NCBI RefSeq assembly: GCF_030409505.1
Contig: NZ_JAUFPZ010000002.1
Location: forward strand, 3,541,501 to 3,605,500
From: Zunongwangia endophytica
GTDB lineage: Bacteria; Bacteroidota; Bacteroidia; Flavobacteriales; Flavobacteriaceae
DNA: 64,000 nt
Direction: 5' to 3'
Shown piece by piece: positions 54,901 to 61,775 of the stretch. The first letter of the stretch is position 1. Each line of letters starts with the position of its first letter. The position numbers and the translations under genes are program-made. The notes beneath the pieces are model-generated. The model was given only the letters and a program-made list of their open reading frames with translations, was not told the DNA's origin and ran no database searches.

Positions 54901-56018
54901 TTAATCCTGGTACTGAAATTACTGAAAGTACAAGCTTGTATATTTATAAAAAAGCGGGAGTTCGTTTTGTCTGTGAGGACGAATATGAATTTAATATTAG
55001 GATTTCTAGAACTCCAATAGTTTCAGAAATGCCAGATATTGAGGTCTGCGGAAGTTATAAAGTTCCTACAAAATATTCAGCAACGAGTGCTGGCATTGCT
55101 TCTTCAGATTATGAAATGTACTATGCGACCGATCCTGAAGATCAAGATGCCATGCTGAAACCCGGAACTATCATTACACAACCGGGCACATATACTATTT
55201 ATTTTAAAGCTCAATCTAAATTTAATGAAACCTGTTTTGACTATACTTCATTTAATGTGACGGTTTATCCTTTACAAGACTTAGAAGTAGAAAGAGAAGC
55301 AGTTTGTGTAAATATAGCGACGGGAGAAGTTGAGACTGGAGCATATTTTTATACGGGCCTCAATCCAAATGTTTTCGAAGTTGACTGGTTTTATAATAAT
55401 AAATTAGTGCATACCGGTGTAGAGTTTGAGGCGATGCAACCTGGAGAATATATTATTAGAACAACAAAGATAGATGGTAAGATCGAAACTGGTTGTGGCT
55501 TTAAAGAAACTTCTGTTTTTGTAGAAGAGTCTGCCAAGCCAGAAATTTCGGTCACCGTATCAGAACCTTTTAAGGATGTTGCCGTAGTGAATGTTGAAGT
55601 GATAAATGGAAGGGGAGCTTATGTTTTTAGTATGGATGATGGCGAATTCCAAGAAGAAAATCAATTCTACGATGTTTCATCTGGATCACATATTATTAAT
55701 GTAAAAGGAAAATTAGGCTATTGTGGTTTAACATCTCAATTAATAAACGTGCTTAAGCATCCTAAATTTTTCACTCCAAATAGTGATGGTTATAATGATG
55801 TCTGGAATATTGCTGAGTTAAAAACACATCCTGAAGCCGAGGTTCATATTTACGATCGCTACGGAGCATATATCACTAAAATTAAACCTGCTGTGGGAGG
55901 TTGGGATGGATCGAAAGAAGGAGGTCACATGCCTTCTAATGATTATTGGTTTCAGGTTAATTTCAAGCAGGATGGTAGGCAGATAACTTATAAGTCTCAT
56001 TTTGCCCTAAAGCGATAA
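51945..56018 (+). CDS. T9SS type B secreted protein with choice-of-anchor L domain and tandem Cys modules
   Basis: A 1357-aa exported protein. After a signal peptide (about 1-18) comes a choice-of-anchor L-like domain (about 20-265, with FDFIFASNEYGQW), an Ig-like part (about 268-330), and about eight tandem modules of 65-85 residues (about 528-1108). Each module has C-x-SY-x-LP, G-x-YY, an AGT turn, IYIY and C-x-NE-x-x-F, with a Cys pair. The C-terminus (about 1270-1357) is the type B sorting domain, FFTPNSDGYNDVWNI and YDRYG, used by the type IX system. It is probably a surface adhesin or gliding-associated protein; ligand unknown. Confidence 0.93.
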   Translation: MKLIKYVFFFIVLGSYGQAITVDDLGVSKEELVAGLLDNSCVQITNVSQSDKKAVAYFNNNSGDFPISEGVIIRSGKAKLTEGPYSGQNLSTQINTNIDPDLQAINNASGQSTRISDVAFLQFEFIPLSEKFSFDFIFASNEYGQWQCASSDVFGFLLTEVATGETQNIAVIPETTKPISVRTINDSNFNDNCESDNPEYFESYQVGAANSVINMRGYTKVLTASAKIKAGKKYRIKLVIGDSNDSNYDSAILIAAGSFKTNLDLGADRQLCSGTFTRLNTGLEDSSYRHKWFFQDKEIPNETNHYLDVRKPGKYNVRVTKDDKQCDISDQIIVENLSYKELPDLVVCDNGDKEQLFNLTKNGHEELGLSSEQYDLVYFKDRAISTNQISETDLEAFKSEPGETIVVKLRSKETGEFCSAATSFKLAVNGSINLELPEEIVVCEPQGSNVVDVSEIGDIVYDQLGEGAYLFNIFRSAANAELDRNPVADLSNFSISGNTSTFQIFGKVRDTLVENCFSIFPLNVSLKELPPVSRLEKVVECSSYILPPIEFGDYYTQSGGAGRKLEAGDVIEDSGTYYIYNTSFSGCSNESSFKVELIEDYKLNDYYCGDFVVPTPPAGAFYDAPDGPNGTGKEISAGTVFTSDFSIYYYGELEDGTLCKQDRFNVEILLLPKVDKIDDVVVCNSFTLPELNNGTYYTDANGNGKRLRPGNRISSTKTIYIFNDNGVCSNESLFEITILPNFNDIVACGSYTLPAITVGNYFDESGKRLAPGTVFTESTSVLYSAETTDGSDCAKEIKFSISVNPIPEVSRLDDALVCVENGYILPEITKGKYFTKANRKGKQILPGTKIIKSQRIFINNLQNSCANESSFAIEVRKLAPVENFIDVYKCFGYELPKLQFGKYYTEPDAQGEELAAGTIIQQTQRIYIYNEWSDFESCTNEKFFTVYIEGVRVDRPEAINACDSYILPKLKEGAYFTESGGQGDEINPGTEITESTSLYIYKKAGVRFVCEDEYEFNIRISRTPIVSEMPDIEVCGSYKVPTKYSATSAGIASSDYEMYYATDPEDQDAMLKPGTIITQPGTYTIYFKAQSKFNETCFDYTSFNVTVYPLQDLEVEREAVCVNIATGEVETGAYFYTGLNPNVFEVDWFYNNKLVHTGVEFEAMQPGEYIIRTTKIDGKIETGCGFKETSVFVEESAKPEISVTVSEPFKDVAVVNVEVINGRGAYVFSMDDGEFQEENQFYDVSSGSHIINVKGKLGYCGLTSQLINVLKHPKFFTPNSDGYNDVWNIAELKTHPEAEVHIYDRYGAYITKIKPAVGGWDGSKEGGHMPSNDYWFQVNFKQDGRQITYKSHFALKR

Positions 56019-56066
56019 TAATTTTTTCCGTAGTAATATTCATTGCAATTTATTAGAAATAAAAAA

Positions 56067-56088
56067 AGCCCGCTAAAATTAGCGGGCT
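56067..56088 (-). terminator. Intrinsic terminator of tRNA-Phe
   Basis: A 10-bp perfect stem (AGCCCGCTAA against TTAGCGGGCT) with a 2-base loop. On the minus strand it is followed by seven T residues and lies 10 bases beyond the 3' end of the tRNA. Confidence 0.85.
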
Positions 56089-56097
56089 TCTTAAAGG

Positions 56098-56170
56098 TGG
56101 TGCCTCCAGGAATCGAACCAGGGACACAAGGATTTTCAGTCCTTTGCTCTACCAACTGAGCTAAGGCACC
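56098..56170 (-). tRNA. tRNA-Phe (anticodon GAA)
   Basis: A 73-base cloverleaf on the minus strand. The acceptor GGTGCCT pairs with AGGCACC plus discriminator A; the D-arm has AGCTCAGTTGGTAGAGC, the anticodon loop reads CTGAAAA (GAA, Phe), and the T-loop has GGTTCGATTCC. The 3' CCA is not fully encoded (only CC follows), so it must be completed by the CCA-adding enzyme. Confidence 0.97.
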
Positions 56171-56192
56171 AGTTGCTTTTCGAAAGCGGTTG

Positions 56193-56223
56193 CAAATATA
56201 TGTTCAATTTTAGGAACTCACAA
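56193..56223 (-). promoter_or_regulatory. Predicted promoter of tRNA-Phe
   Basis: On the minus strand, TTG (complement of 56221-56223), a 20-base spacer and TATATTTG (complement of 56193-56200) match the consensus, 22 bases before the tRNA 5' end. Confidence 0.75.
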
Positions 56224-56275
56224 AACTTTTTTACAAAAAATGCTTTCGTACCTTAGCATTTTTCAAAATTGAACT

Positions 56276-57010
56276 ATGAATTTGGTTATTGATTTAGGGA
56301 ATACTTTTGCGAAAATGGCTGTTTTTCAAAATGATAAGTCGATGGCGCTTTTTAAAGTTTTGAAGTCAGAAAAAAATAAAAAAATTCAAAAAATTTTTGA
56401 AGAGTACCCGCAAATTGAATTTTCTATTCTTTCTAGCGTCCTAAATGATGATCGCTTGCTGATAGATTTTCTTAAAGAAAAAAGTATTTTGGTCTATCTG
56501 GATCAAAAAACAAAAGTTCCTTTCCGTAATAAATATAGTTCTCCAGAAACTTTAGGGAAGGATCGTATCGCCTTGGCAGCTGCAGCGGTTTGTGCTTTTC
56601 CAGAAAATAACGCTTTAATTATCGATGCGGGAACATGTGTAACTTATGATCTCGTAGATCATGAATCTCAGTATCTGGGAGGGGGAATTTCCCCTGGTTT
56701 ACAAATGAGATTTAATGCCGTACATAAGTTTACAGAAAAATTACCGTTAATACATGCAGATAGTAACCATCTAAAATTGGTGGGTAGCTCTACAGAAGAA
56801 AGTATAAAAAGCGGGATTTGTTTTGGTTTTGCTGCAGAAATTGACGGAATGATTTCCAGTTACAAATCAGAATTTAAAGATTTAACAGTTATTTTGACGG
56901 GTGGTGATAGTCTATTTTTGTCAAAGCGACTAAAAAATAGCATATTTGCGAACTCAAATTTTCTTTTAGAGGGTTTAAACCACATTTTAGAATTTAACAA
57001 AAATCAATGA
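56276..57010 (+). CDS. coaX: Type III pantothenate kinase
   Basis: CoaX phosphorylates pantothenate, the first step of CoA synthesis. The 244-aa ASKHA-fold protein has LVIDLGNTFAKMAVF, the GKDRIALAAAA loop, the IIDAGTCVTYDLVD core and GGGISPGLQMRFNAVHKFT. All match the type III family. It overlaps the next gene by 4 bases (ATGA), which indicates translational coupling and heads an envelope-related cluster. Confidence 0.96.
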   Translation: MNLVIDLGNTFAKMAVFQNDKSMALFKVLKSEKNKKIQKIFEEYPQIEFSILSSVLNDDRLLIDFLKEKSILVYLDQKTKVPFRNKYSSPETLGKDRIALAAAAVCAFPENNALIIDAGTCVTYDLVDHESQYLGGGISPGLQMRFNAVHKFTEKLPLIHADSNHLKLVGSSTEESIKSGICFGFAAEIDGMISSYKSEFKDLTVILTGGDSLFLSKRLKNSIFANSNFLLEGLNHILEFNKNQ

Positions 57011-58248
57011 TTAAACGATTTATAGTAATCGTAGCTTTATTTTCTGCTTTTTGGGCCGAGGCTCAGGAAAATACTACTTCGCCATATTCTTACTATGGTG
57101 TTGGATTAACTAACTTTAAAGGTACTGTCGAGAATAGGGCTATGGGAGGTCTTAGTACATTTTCGGATAGTATTCACATGAATCTTACCAATCCTGCCGG
57201 TTATGCTAGGCTGGCAAGAACCGTTTACACTGTTGGCGGTAGTGCCGAATCTACAAAACAGGAAACCGCTAGCGCCGAGGATCGTGCCAAAAATGTATCT
57301 CTAGATTATTTAGGTTTGGGAATACCGATAGGTCGATTTGGTTTTGGTTTAGGTGTGATTCCATATTCTTCGGTAGGATACCGCATTTTTGATGTTGACG
57401 AAGATGGAGCCAGTAGACTAAGAGGTCGCGGGGGCATGAACAAGGTTTTTCTTTCCGCAGCTTATGCTATAAGTAGAGATCTTAGTGTTGGTGTGAATGC
57501 TGATTATAATTTTGGTAATATTCAACATAGAAGAACAGTTCTTAGAGACGGGATTCAATATGGAACAAGGGATATAGATCGATCAGATATATCGGGATTT
57601 AATTTCAATTTTGGAGTGGATTATCAAACTAAGTTAGAAAGTGGTTTGAAATTACACGCATCTGCTGTTTATACTCCAGAAGCGGATATCACTACAGATA
57701 GCTATCGAGAAATTGCTAGTGTTTTATTTACAGCAAATGGAGAAACTCCTTTCAATGTTAAAAGTTTTGATGTGGAATCTCAAGATATTACACTGCCATC
57801 TAAAGCAACTATAGGCTTAGGGATTGGTAGACCTAATAAATGGTTTTTAGGAGGAGAGTATTCAGCATTTGGAAGTATACCAGAAATTTCGGTTTTTAGT
57901 ACTCCGGTAAACGATGTAGAATATAATGATGGTAATGCTTATCGATTGGGTGGATATTTTGTACCGGAGTATAGTTCGCTTACAAGTTACTTAAGTCGAG
58001 TAGTTTATCGATTAGGAGGTCGTTTTGAGGAAACAGGTTTGCAACTTAATGGAGAATCGATAGATGAGTTTGGCATATCTTTTGGATTAGGTTTACCGAT
58101 TGGAGGAGATTTCTCTAATCTTAATCTGGGACTGGAGTATGGTCAGCGCGGTACAACAAGTTCAGGTCTAGTGCAAGAGAATTTTTTTAAATTATCAATT
58201 GGTTTATCTTTGAATGACCAATGGTTCGTAAAGAGAAAGTTTAATTAA
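57007..58248 (+). CDS. Outer-membrane beta-barrel protein, FadL/PorV-like
   Basis: The 413-aa protein has a signal peptide (about 1-19, ending AEAQ) and an opening NTTSPYSYYGVGLTNF, then alternating strands with NPAGYARLARTVYTVGG, which recalls FadL/PorV-type barrels. A precise function is not known. It is translationally coupled to coaX and precedes the TPR-like protein and lptC, a conserved order in Flavobacteria (family knowledge). A role in outer-membrane assembly is inferred from context only. Confidence 0.75.
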   Translation: MIKRFIVIVALFSAFWAEAQENTTSPYSYYGVGLTNFKGTVENRAMGGLSTFSDSIHMNLTNPAGYARLARTVYTVGGSAESTKQETASAEDRAKNVSLDYLGLGIPIGRFGFGLGVIPYSSVGYRIFDVDEDGASRLRGRGGMNKVFLSAAYAISRDLSVGVNADYNFGNIQHRRTVLRDGIQYGTRDIDRSDISGFNFNFGVDYQTKLESGLKLHASAVYTPEADITTDSYREIASVLFTANGETPFNVKSFDVESQDITLPSKATIGLGIGRPNKWFLGGEYSAFGSIPEISVFSTPVNDVEYNDGNAYRLGGYFVPEYSSLTSYLSRVVYRLGGRFEETGLQLNGESIDEFGISFGLGLPIGGDFSNLNLGLEYGQRGTTSSGLVQENFFKLSIGLSLNDQWFVKRKFN

Positions 58249-58265
58249 CCATAACAAACAACAAG

Positions 58266-59627
58266 ATGAAAGCGAGATTTATAGTATTATTATCGGCGGT
58301 AATGCTTGGGTCGGGAGCCTATGCTCAAGATTGTACAACTACTGCAGCTTTAGCTTATGATGATGCTAAAGCAAAAAATTATGATGCGGCATACGAGCCG
58401 TTAATGACAGTAAAAAAAGATTGTCCAGATTATAGTTTAGCAACATTTCAGTACCTAGAAAGAGTATTGAAGTATAAAATAGAAAATGCATCTGGTGACG
58501 AGAAAACAAAATACATCAACGAACTAGTTGATACTTACAAAGAACGTCTTCAAAATTACCCCGAAAAGACTAAAAAAGGAGATGTTTATACAGATATAGC
58601 ACTTTTAAAGTTTACCCATAAAATCGGTTCAACCGAAGAAAGATGGGAAGCTTTTGATAAAGCTTATGTTGAAGATAAAGAGAACTTCACAAGCCCTAAA
58701 GGTCTTTACGCATATTTTGATCTAATGGTAAATATGCAGGATTCTGGAGACCGTGAATTGCAAGATGTTTTTGATATTTACGATAGGGTAATGTCAAAAA
58801 TTGATGAAGAAGAAATTTACGAAGCGGAGCGTTTGCAATCTTTAATTGAAAAGCAAGATGCTGGAGAAGATTTAACTTCTAAAGAGCAAAAGACAGCGCA
58901 GATTGCAGAGCAGAGATTGACCAATTTTAATGCTGTAAAAGGAGCTTTAAATACTAAATTGGGAGTTCGTGCGGACTGTGATAACTTAGTTCCTATTTAT
59001 GAGAAAGATTTTGAAGCTAAAAAAGAAGATGTGGCTTGGTTAAAAAATGCTAACGCTCGTCTTTCAGCAAAAGATTGTGAAGATCCATTGTTTTTCAAAA
59101 TTTCTGAAGCACTTCACGAATTAGAGCCTTCTGCTGCTTCTGCTTACTCTTTAGGTCAATTGGCTGAAGCTGATGGTGAAAGAGCTAAAGCATTAGAATA
59201 CTATAATGAGGCTGCTGAGTTAGAAGAAGATCCTGCTGATAAAGCAAAAATTTATTACAGAATTGGTAAAAACTACCAAAATTCTGGAAGCTTTTCTCAG
59301 GCAAGAAACTTTTACAAGAAAACAGTTAACGCAAAGCCTTCTTACGGTAGAGCTTATTTGAATATTGCTAGTATGTATGCAGAAAGTGCAAATAGCTGTG
59401 GTGATAATGCTTTCAATAAAAGAGCAGTATACTGGTTGGCAGCCGAATATGTAGCTAAAGCTGGTAGAGTAGATCCATCGCTTTCTAAACATGCAAATGC
59501 AACAGTTGCGGCTTATAACGGTCGTGCTCCACAAAAAGCTGATGTATTCCAGGAAGGGAAAAAAGCAGGAGAGGCTATCCAAATTGGTTGTTGGATAGGG
59601 GAAACTGTTCGTATCCCTCAATTATAA
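58266..59627 (+). CDS. Exported TPR-like repeat protein
   Basis: A 453-aa protein with a signal peptide (about 1-21, ending AYAQ) followed by helical repeats. Canonical TPR motifs occur near the C-terminus (SAYSLGQLAEADGERAKALE and AKIYYRIGKNYQNSGSFSQA). Four to six Cys residues occur in the mature part, consistent with a disulfide-containing periplasmic protein. The function is unknown. It lies 17 bases after the outer-membrane protein gene and 1 base before lptC. Confidence 0.8.
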   Translation: MKARFIVLLSAVMLGSGAYAQDCTTTAALAYDDAKAKNYDAAYEPLMTVKKDCPDYSLATFQYLERVLKYKIENASGDEKTKYINELVDTYKERLQNYPEKTKKGDVYTDIALLKFTHKIGSTEERWEAFDKAYVEDKENFTSPKGLYAYFDLMVNMQDSGDRELQDVFDIYDRVMSKIDEEEIYEAERLQSLIEKQDAGEDLTSKEQKTAQIAEQRLTNFNAVKGALNTKLGVRADCDNLVPIYEKDFEAKKEDVAWLKNANARLSAKDCEDPLFFKISEALHELEPSAASAYSLGQLAEADGERAKALEYYNEAAELEEDPADKAKIYYRIGKNYQNSGSFSQARNFYKKTVNAKPSYGRAYLNIASMYAESANSCGDNAFNKRAVYWLAAEYVAKAGRVDPSLSKHANATVAAYNGRAPQKADVFQEGKKAGEAIQIGCWIGETVRIPQL

Positions 59628-59628
59628 T

Positions 59629-60195
59629 ATGAGAATCACATATCGTGAAATAATACAAGGCATTGTCACGCTAATAGGCGTGACAATGCTTTTTTCATGT
59701 GAAGGTAATCTGAATGAAGTTAGAGCGCTTCAGAATCCGGCAGATGCCCCTCGAGGTATAGCTAAAGGAATTATGCTGAAGTACACTGATTCTGGTAAAG
59801 TGGTAGCCACTTTAAAGAGTAAGAAGATGTTAGATTACCAAAATAAAAACTTTCCTTATCGTGAATTTCCAGATGGACTGGATATAGAATTTTACGACGA
59901 GGACGATAAAAAAAGTACGGTTACTGCAGATTACGGTATTATTTACGATAAAACCGGTTTAATTGATCTTAGAGGAAATGTGGTGATCTTTACAGCGGAT
60001 AGTACAATTCTGGAAGGAAATCAGCTATACTGGGATCAAAACCAAAGTTGGGTTTTTACCGACCGTGCAAATCAAATTAAATTTCCAGACGGTTCTTTTA
60101 ATGAAGGAATGGGTTTTGATTCTAATCAAAAATTCGATAAATTCAACTTTAGGACTAATAACGGAATTCAAAACATAGACGAGTCAGAGAAATGA
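59629..60195 (+). CDS. lptC: LPS export ABC transporter periplasmic protein LptC
   Basis: LptC forms the first part of the periplasmic bridge that carries LPS from LptBFG to the outer membrane. The 188-aa protein looks like a lipoprotein in this phylum (signal ending LFSCEG, Cys24) and has an OstA-like beta-jellyroll (about 55-175, with AKGIMLKYTDSGKVVATLKS and DYGIIYDKTGLIDLRGNVVI). A terminator-like hairpin lies within codons 11-20. It overlaps the next gene by 4 bases. Confidence 0.85.
   Translation: MRITYREIIQGIVTLIGVTMLFSCEGNLNEVRALQNPADAPRGIAKGIMLKYTDSGKVVATLKSKKMLDYQNKNFPYREFPDGLDIEFYDEDDKKSTVTADYGIIYDKTGLIDLRGNVVIFTADSTILEGNQLYWDQNQSWVFTDRANQIKFPDGSFNEGMGFDSNQKFDKFNFRTNNGIQNIDESEK
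59661..59695 (+). terminator. Terminator-like hairpin inside the 5' coding region of lptC
   Basis: The arms CATTGTCACGC (59661-59671) and GCGTGACAATG (59678-59688) pair perfectly over 11 bp with a 6-base loop, followed by CTTTTTTC. By form it is an intrinsic terminator for the upstream TPR-like gene, whose stop is at 59627, yet it encodes part of the LptC signal peptide. Role unproven; it could act as an attenuator. Confidence 0.5.
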
Positions 60196-60392
60196 CAAAA
60201 TATTTCAGATATTTCGAGTACGCATATTTAGTAATTGGAGCATTTTTCATCTTCGAGACATTCGCCATTTGGGATGCTGAACGCAGCCGAGCCTATGTTT
60301 TTATATTCCTGGCCGCAATGGCTATTTTCATGTTTTTTTTCAAAAGAAATTTCCGAAGGAAACTAGAAAAGAGACAAAATCATAAAAAATAA
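60192..60392 (+). CDS. Small membrane protein
   Basis: A 66-aa protein with two hydrophobic helices (about 9-26 and 34-51) and a strongly basic C-terminal tail. No family motif is recognised. It overlaps lptC by 4 bases and the CNNM gene by 1 base (TAATG), so all three should be translated together. Confidence 0.75.
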   Translation: MTKYFRYFEYAYLVIGAFFIFETFAIWDAERSRAYVFIFLAAMAIFMFFFKRNFRRKLEKRQNHKK

Positions 60393-61681
60393 TGAGTGCA
60401 GAAGTCATTATCATTATTTTATCCTTATTACTTTCCGCGTTTTTTTCCGGTATGGAAATCGCTTACGTCTCTTCCAATAAAATATATATTGAAATTGAGA
60501 AGCTTCAAAACGACTTCTTAGCGAAAGTTTTAAAGCGTCTAACCAAAAAACCATCTAAATTTATAGCAGCCATGCTTGTTGGGAACAACATTGCGCTTGT
60601 GGTTTACGGTTTTTATATGGGAGATCTAATCATGGAGTGGTTAGTAGGTATGCAGCCACTAGATAATGCGATCCTCAATTACATAGTGACCGATTTAAGT
60701 TTATTTACCCAAACACTTCTTTCTACGCTTCTAATATTAGTTACAGCCGAATTTTTACCCAAAGTTTTCTTTCAGATTTACGCGAATTCGATGCTGAAGT
60801 TTTTTGCGGTACCTGCATATCTTTTTTATCTAATATTCAGTTTTATTTCTTCCTTTGTGATTTGGATTTCAGATATGATCCTGAAACGTTTCTTTAAAAC
60901 CGATGGGGATGAGGTACAATTAGCATTCAGTAAAATTGAGCTTGGTAATTTTATTAGCGAGCAGATGGAAACTGTTGAAGAAGAAGATGAAGTCGACTCC
61001 GAAATTCAGATATTTCAGAATGCGCTTCAATTTGCCGACATAAAGGCAAGAGAGGTAATGATTCCCAGAACAGAAATTATTGCAGTAAATCAAGATGAAG
61101 CCCCGGGGGATTTAGTGAAGACATTTACAGAAACCGGACTTTCGAAAATATTGATTTATAATGAAACCATAGACGATATTATAGGTTACGTGCACTCATT
61201 TGAATTATTTAAAAAGCCGGCGTCTATAAAGTCTATTTTGCTACCTGTTATTTTTGTTCCTGAAACCATGTGGGTTAAGGATGTGCTTAACGTTTTAATT
61301 AAAAAGCGAAAAAGTATCGCAGTTGTTATTGATGAGTACGGAGGTACAAGTGGGATGATGACCATCGAAGATATTGTAGAAGAGCTTTTTGGAGAGATAG
61401 AAGATGAACACGATTCTGCAATTTTGGTTGAAGAAAAATTAGGTGAAGATCATTATAAATTTTCAGCAAGAGCTGAAGTAGATTATATTAACGAAACTTA
61501 CCGATTAAATATTCCTACCGGTGAAAATTATGAAACCTTAGGAGGTTTTATAGTTAATCATACCGAAGAGATTCCGCAGCAAAACGAGGTAGTTCGAATA
61601 GATGAATTCGAATTAACCATCCTCGATGTCTCCAACACAAAAATCGATCTTGTAGCGCTTAAAATCAAGCCGGAAGATTAA
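60392..61681 (+). CDS. CNNM/HlyC-CorC family transporter (hemolysin family protein)
   Basis: A 429-aa protein: CNNM membrane domain (about 1-190, four hydrophobic segments, SAFFSGMEIAYVSSNK), a CBS pair (about 205-330, including REVMIPRTEIIAV and AVVIDEYGGTSGMMTIEDIV), and a CorC_HlyC domain (about 345-425). Related proteins mediate magnesium/cobalt efflux; 'hemolysin' is a historical name. It completes the block with lptC. Confidence 0.94.
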   Translation: MSAEVIIIILSLLLSAFFSGMEIAYVSSNKIYIEIEKLQNDFLAKVLKRLTKKPSKFIAAMLVGNNIALVVYGFYMGDLIMEWLVGMQPLDNAILNYIVTDLSLFTQTLLSTLLILVTAEFLPKVFFQIYANSMLKFFAVPAYLFYLIFSFISSFVIWISDMILKRFFKTDGDEVQLAFSKIELGNFISEQMETVEEEDEVDSEIQIFQNALQFADIKAREVMIPRTEIIAVNQDEAPGDLVKTFTETGLSKILIYNETIDDIIGYVHSFELFKKPASIKSILLPVIFVPETMWVKDVLNVLIKKRKSIAVVIDEYGGTSGMMTIEDIVEELFGEIEDEHDSAILVEEKLGEDHYKFSARAEVDYINETYRLNIPTGENYETLGGFIVNHTEEIPQQNEVVRIDEFELTILDVSNTKIDLVALKIKPED

Positions 61682-61751
61682 AGCGTTAAAAAGTTAAGTT
61701 TTTGCTAATTATAAGTTTCATAATTAGGCTAAAAACACTATTTTCGCCCAC

Positions 61752-61759
61752 TATATTTG
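61752..61759 (+). promoter_or_regulatory. Possible TAnnTTTG box before the PpiD-like gene
   Basis: TATATTTG at 61752-61759 lies 16 bases before the start codon. No TTG is found at 17-23 bases upstream, so the promoter is only partial. Confidence 0.4.
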
Positions 61760-61775
61760 ATAAAAATTATTTAGA

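Noticed and set aside
56067..56088. Terminator for the T9SS type B gene
   Set aside because: The T-tract lies only on the minus-strand side, so the structure terminates tRNA-Phe; the plus-strand side ends in CTTCTT.
60392..61681. Hemolysin toxin
   Set aside because: The name is historical. The CNNM-CBS-CorC architecture indicates a cation transporter, with no toxin features.
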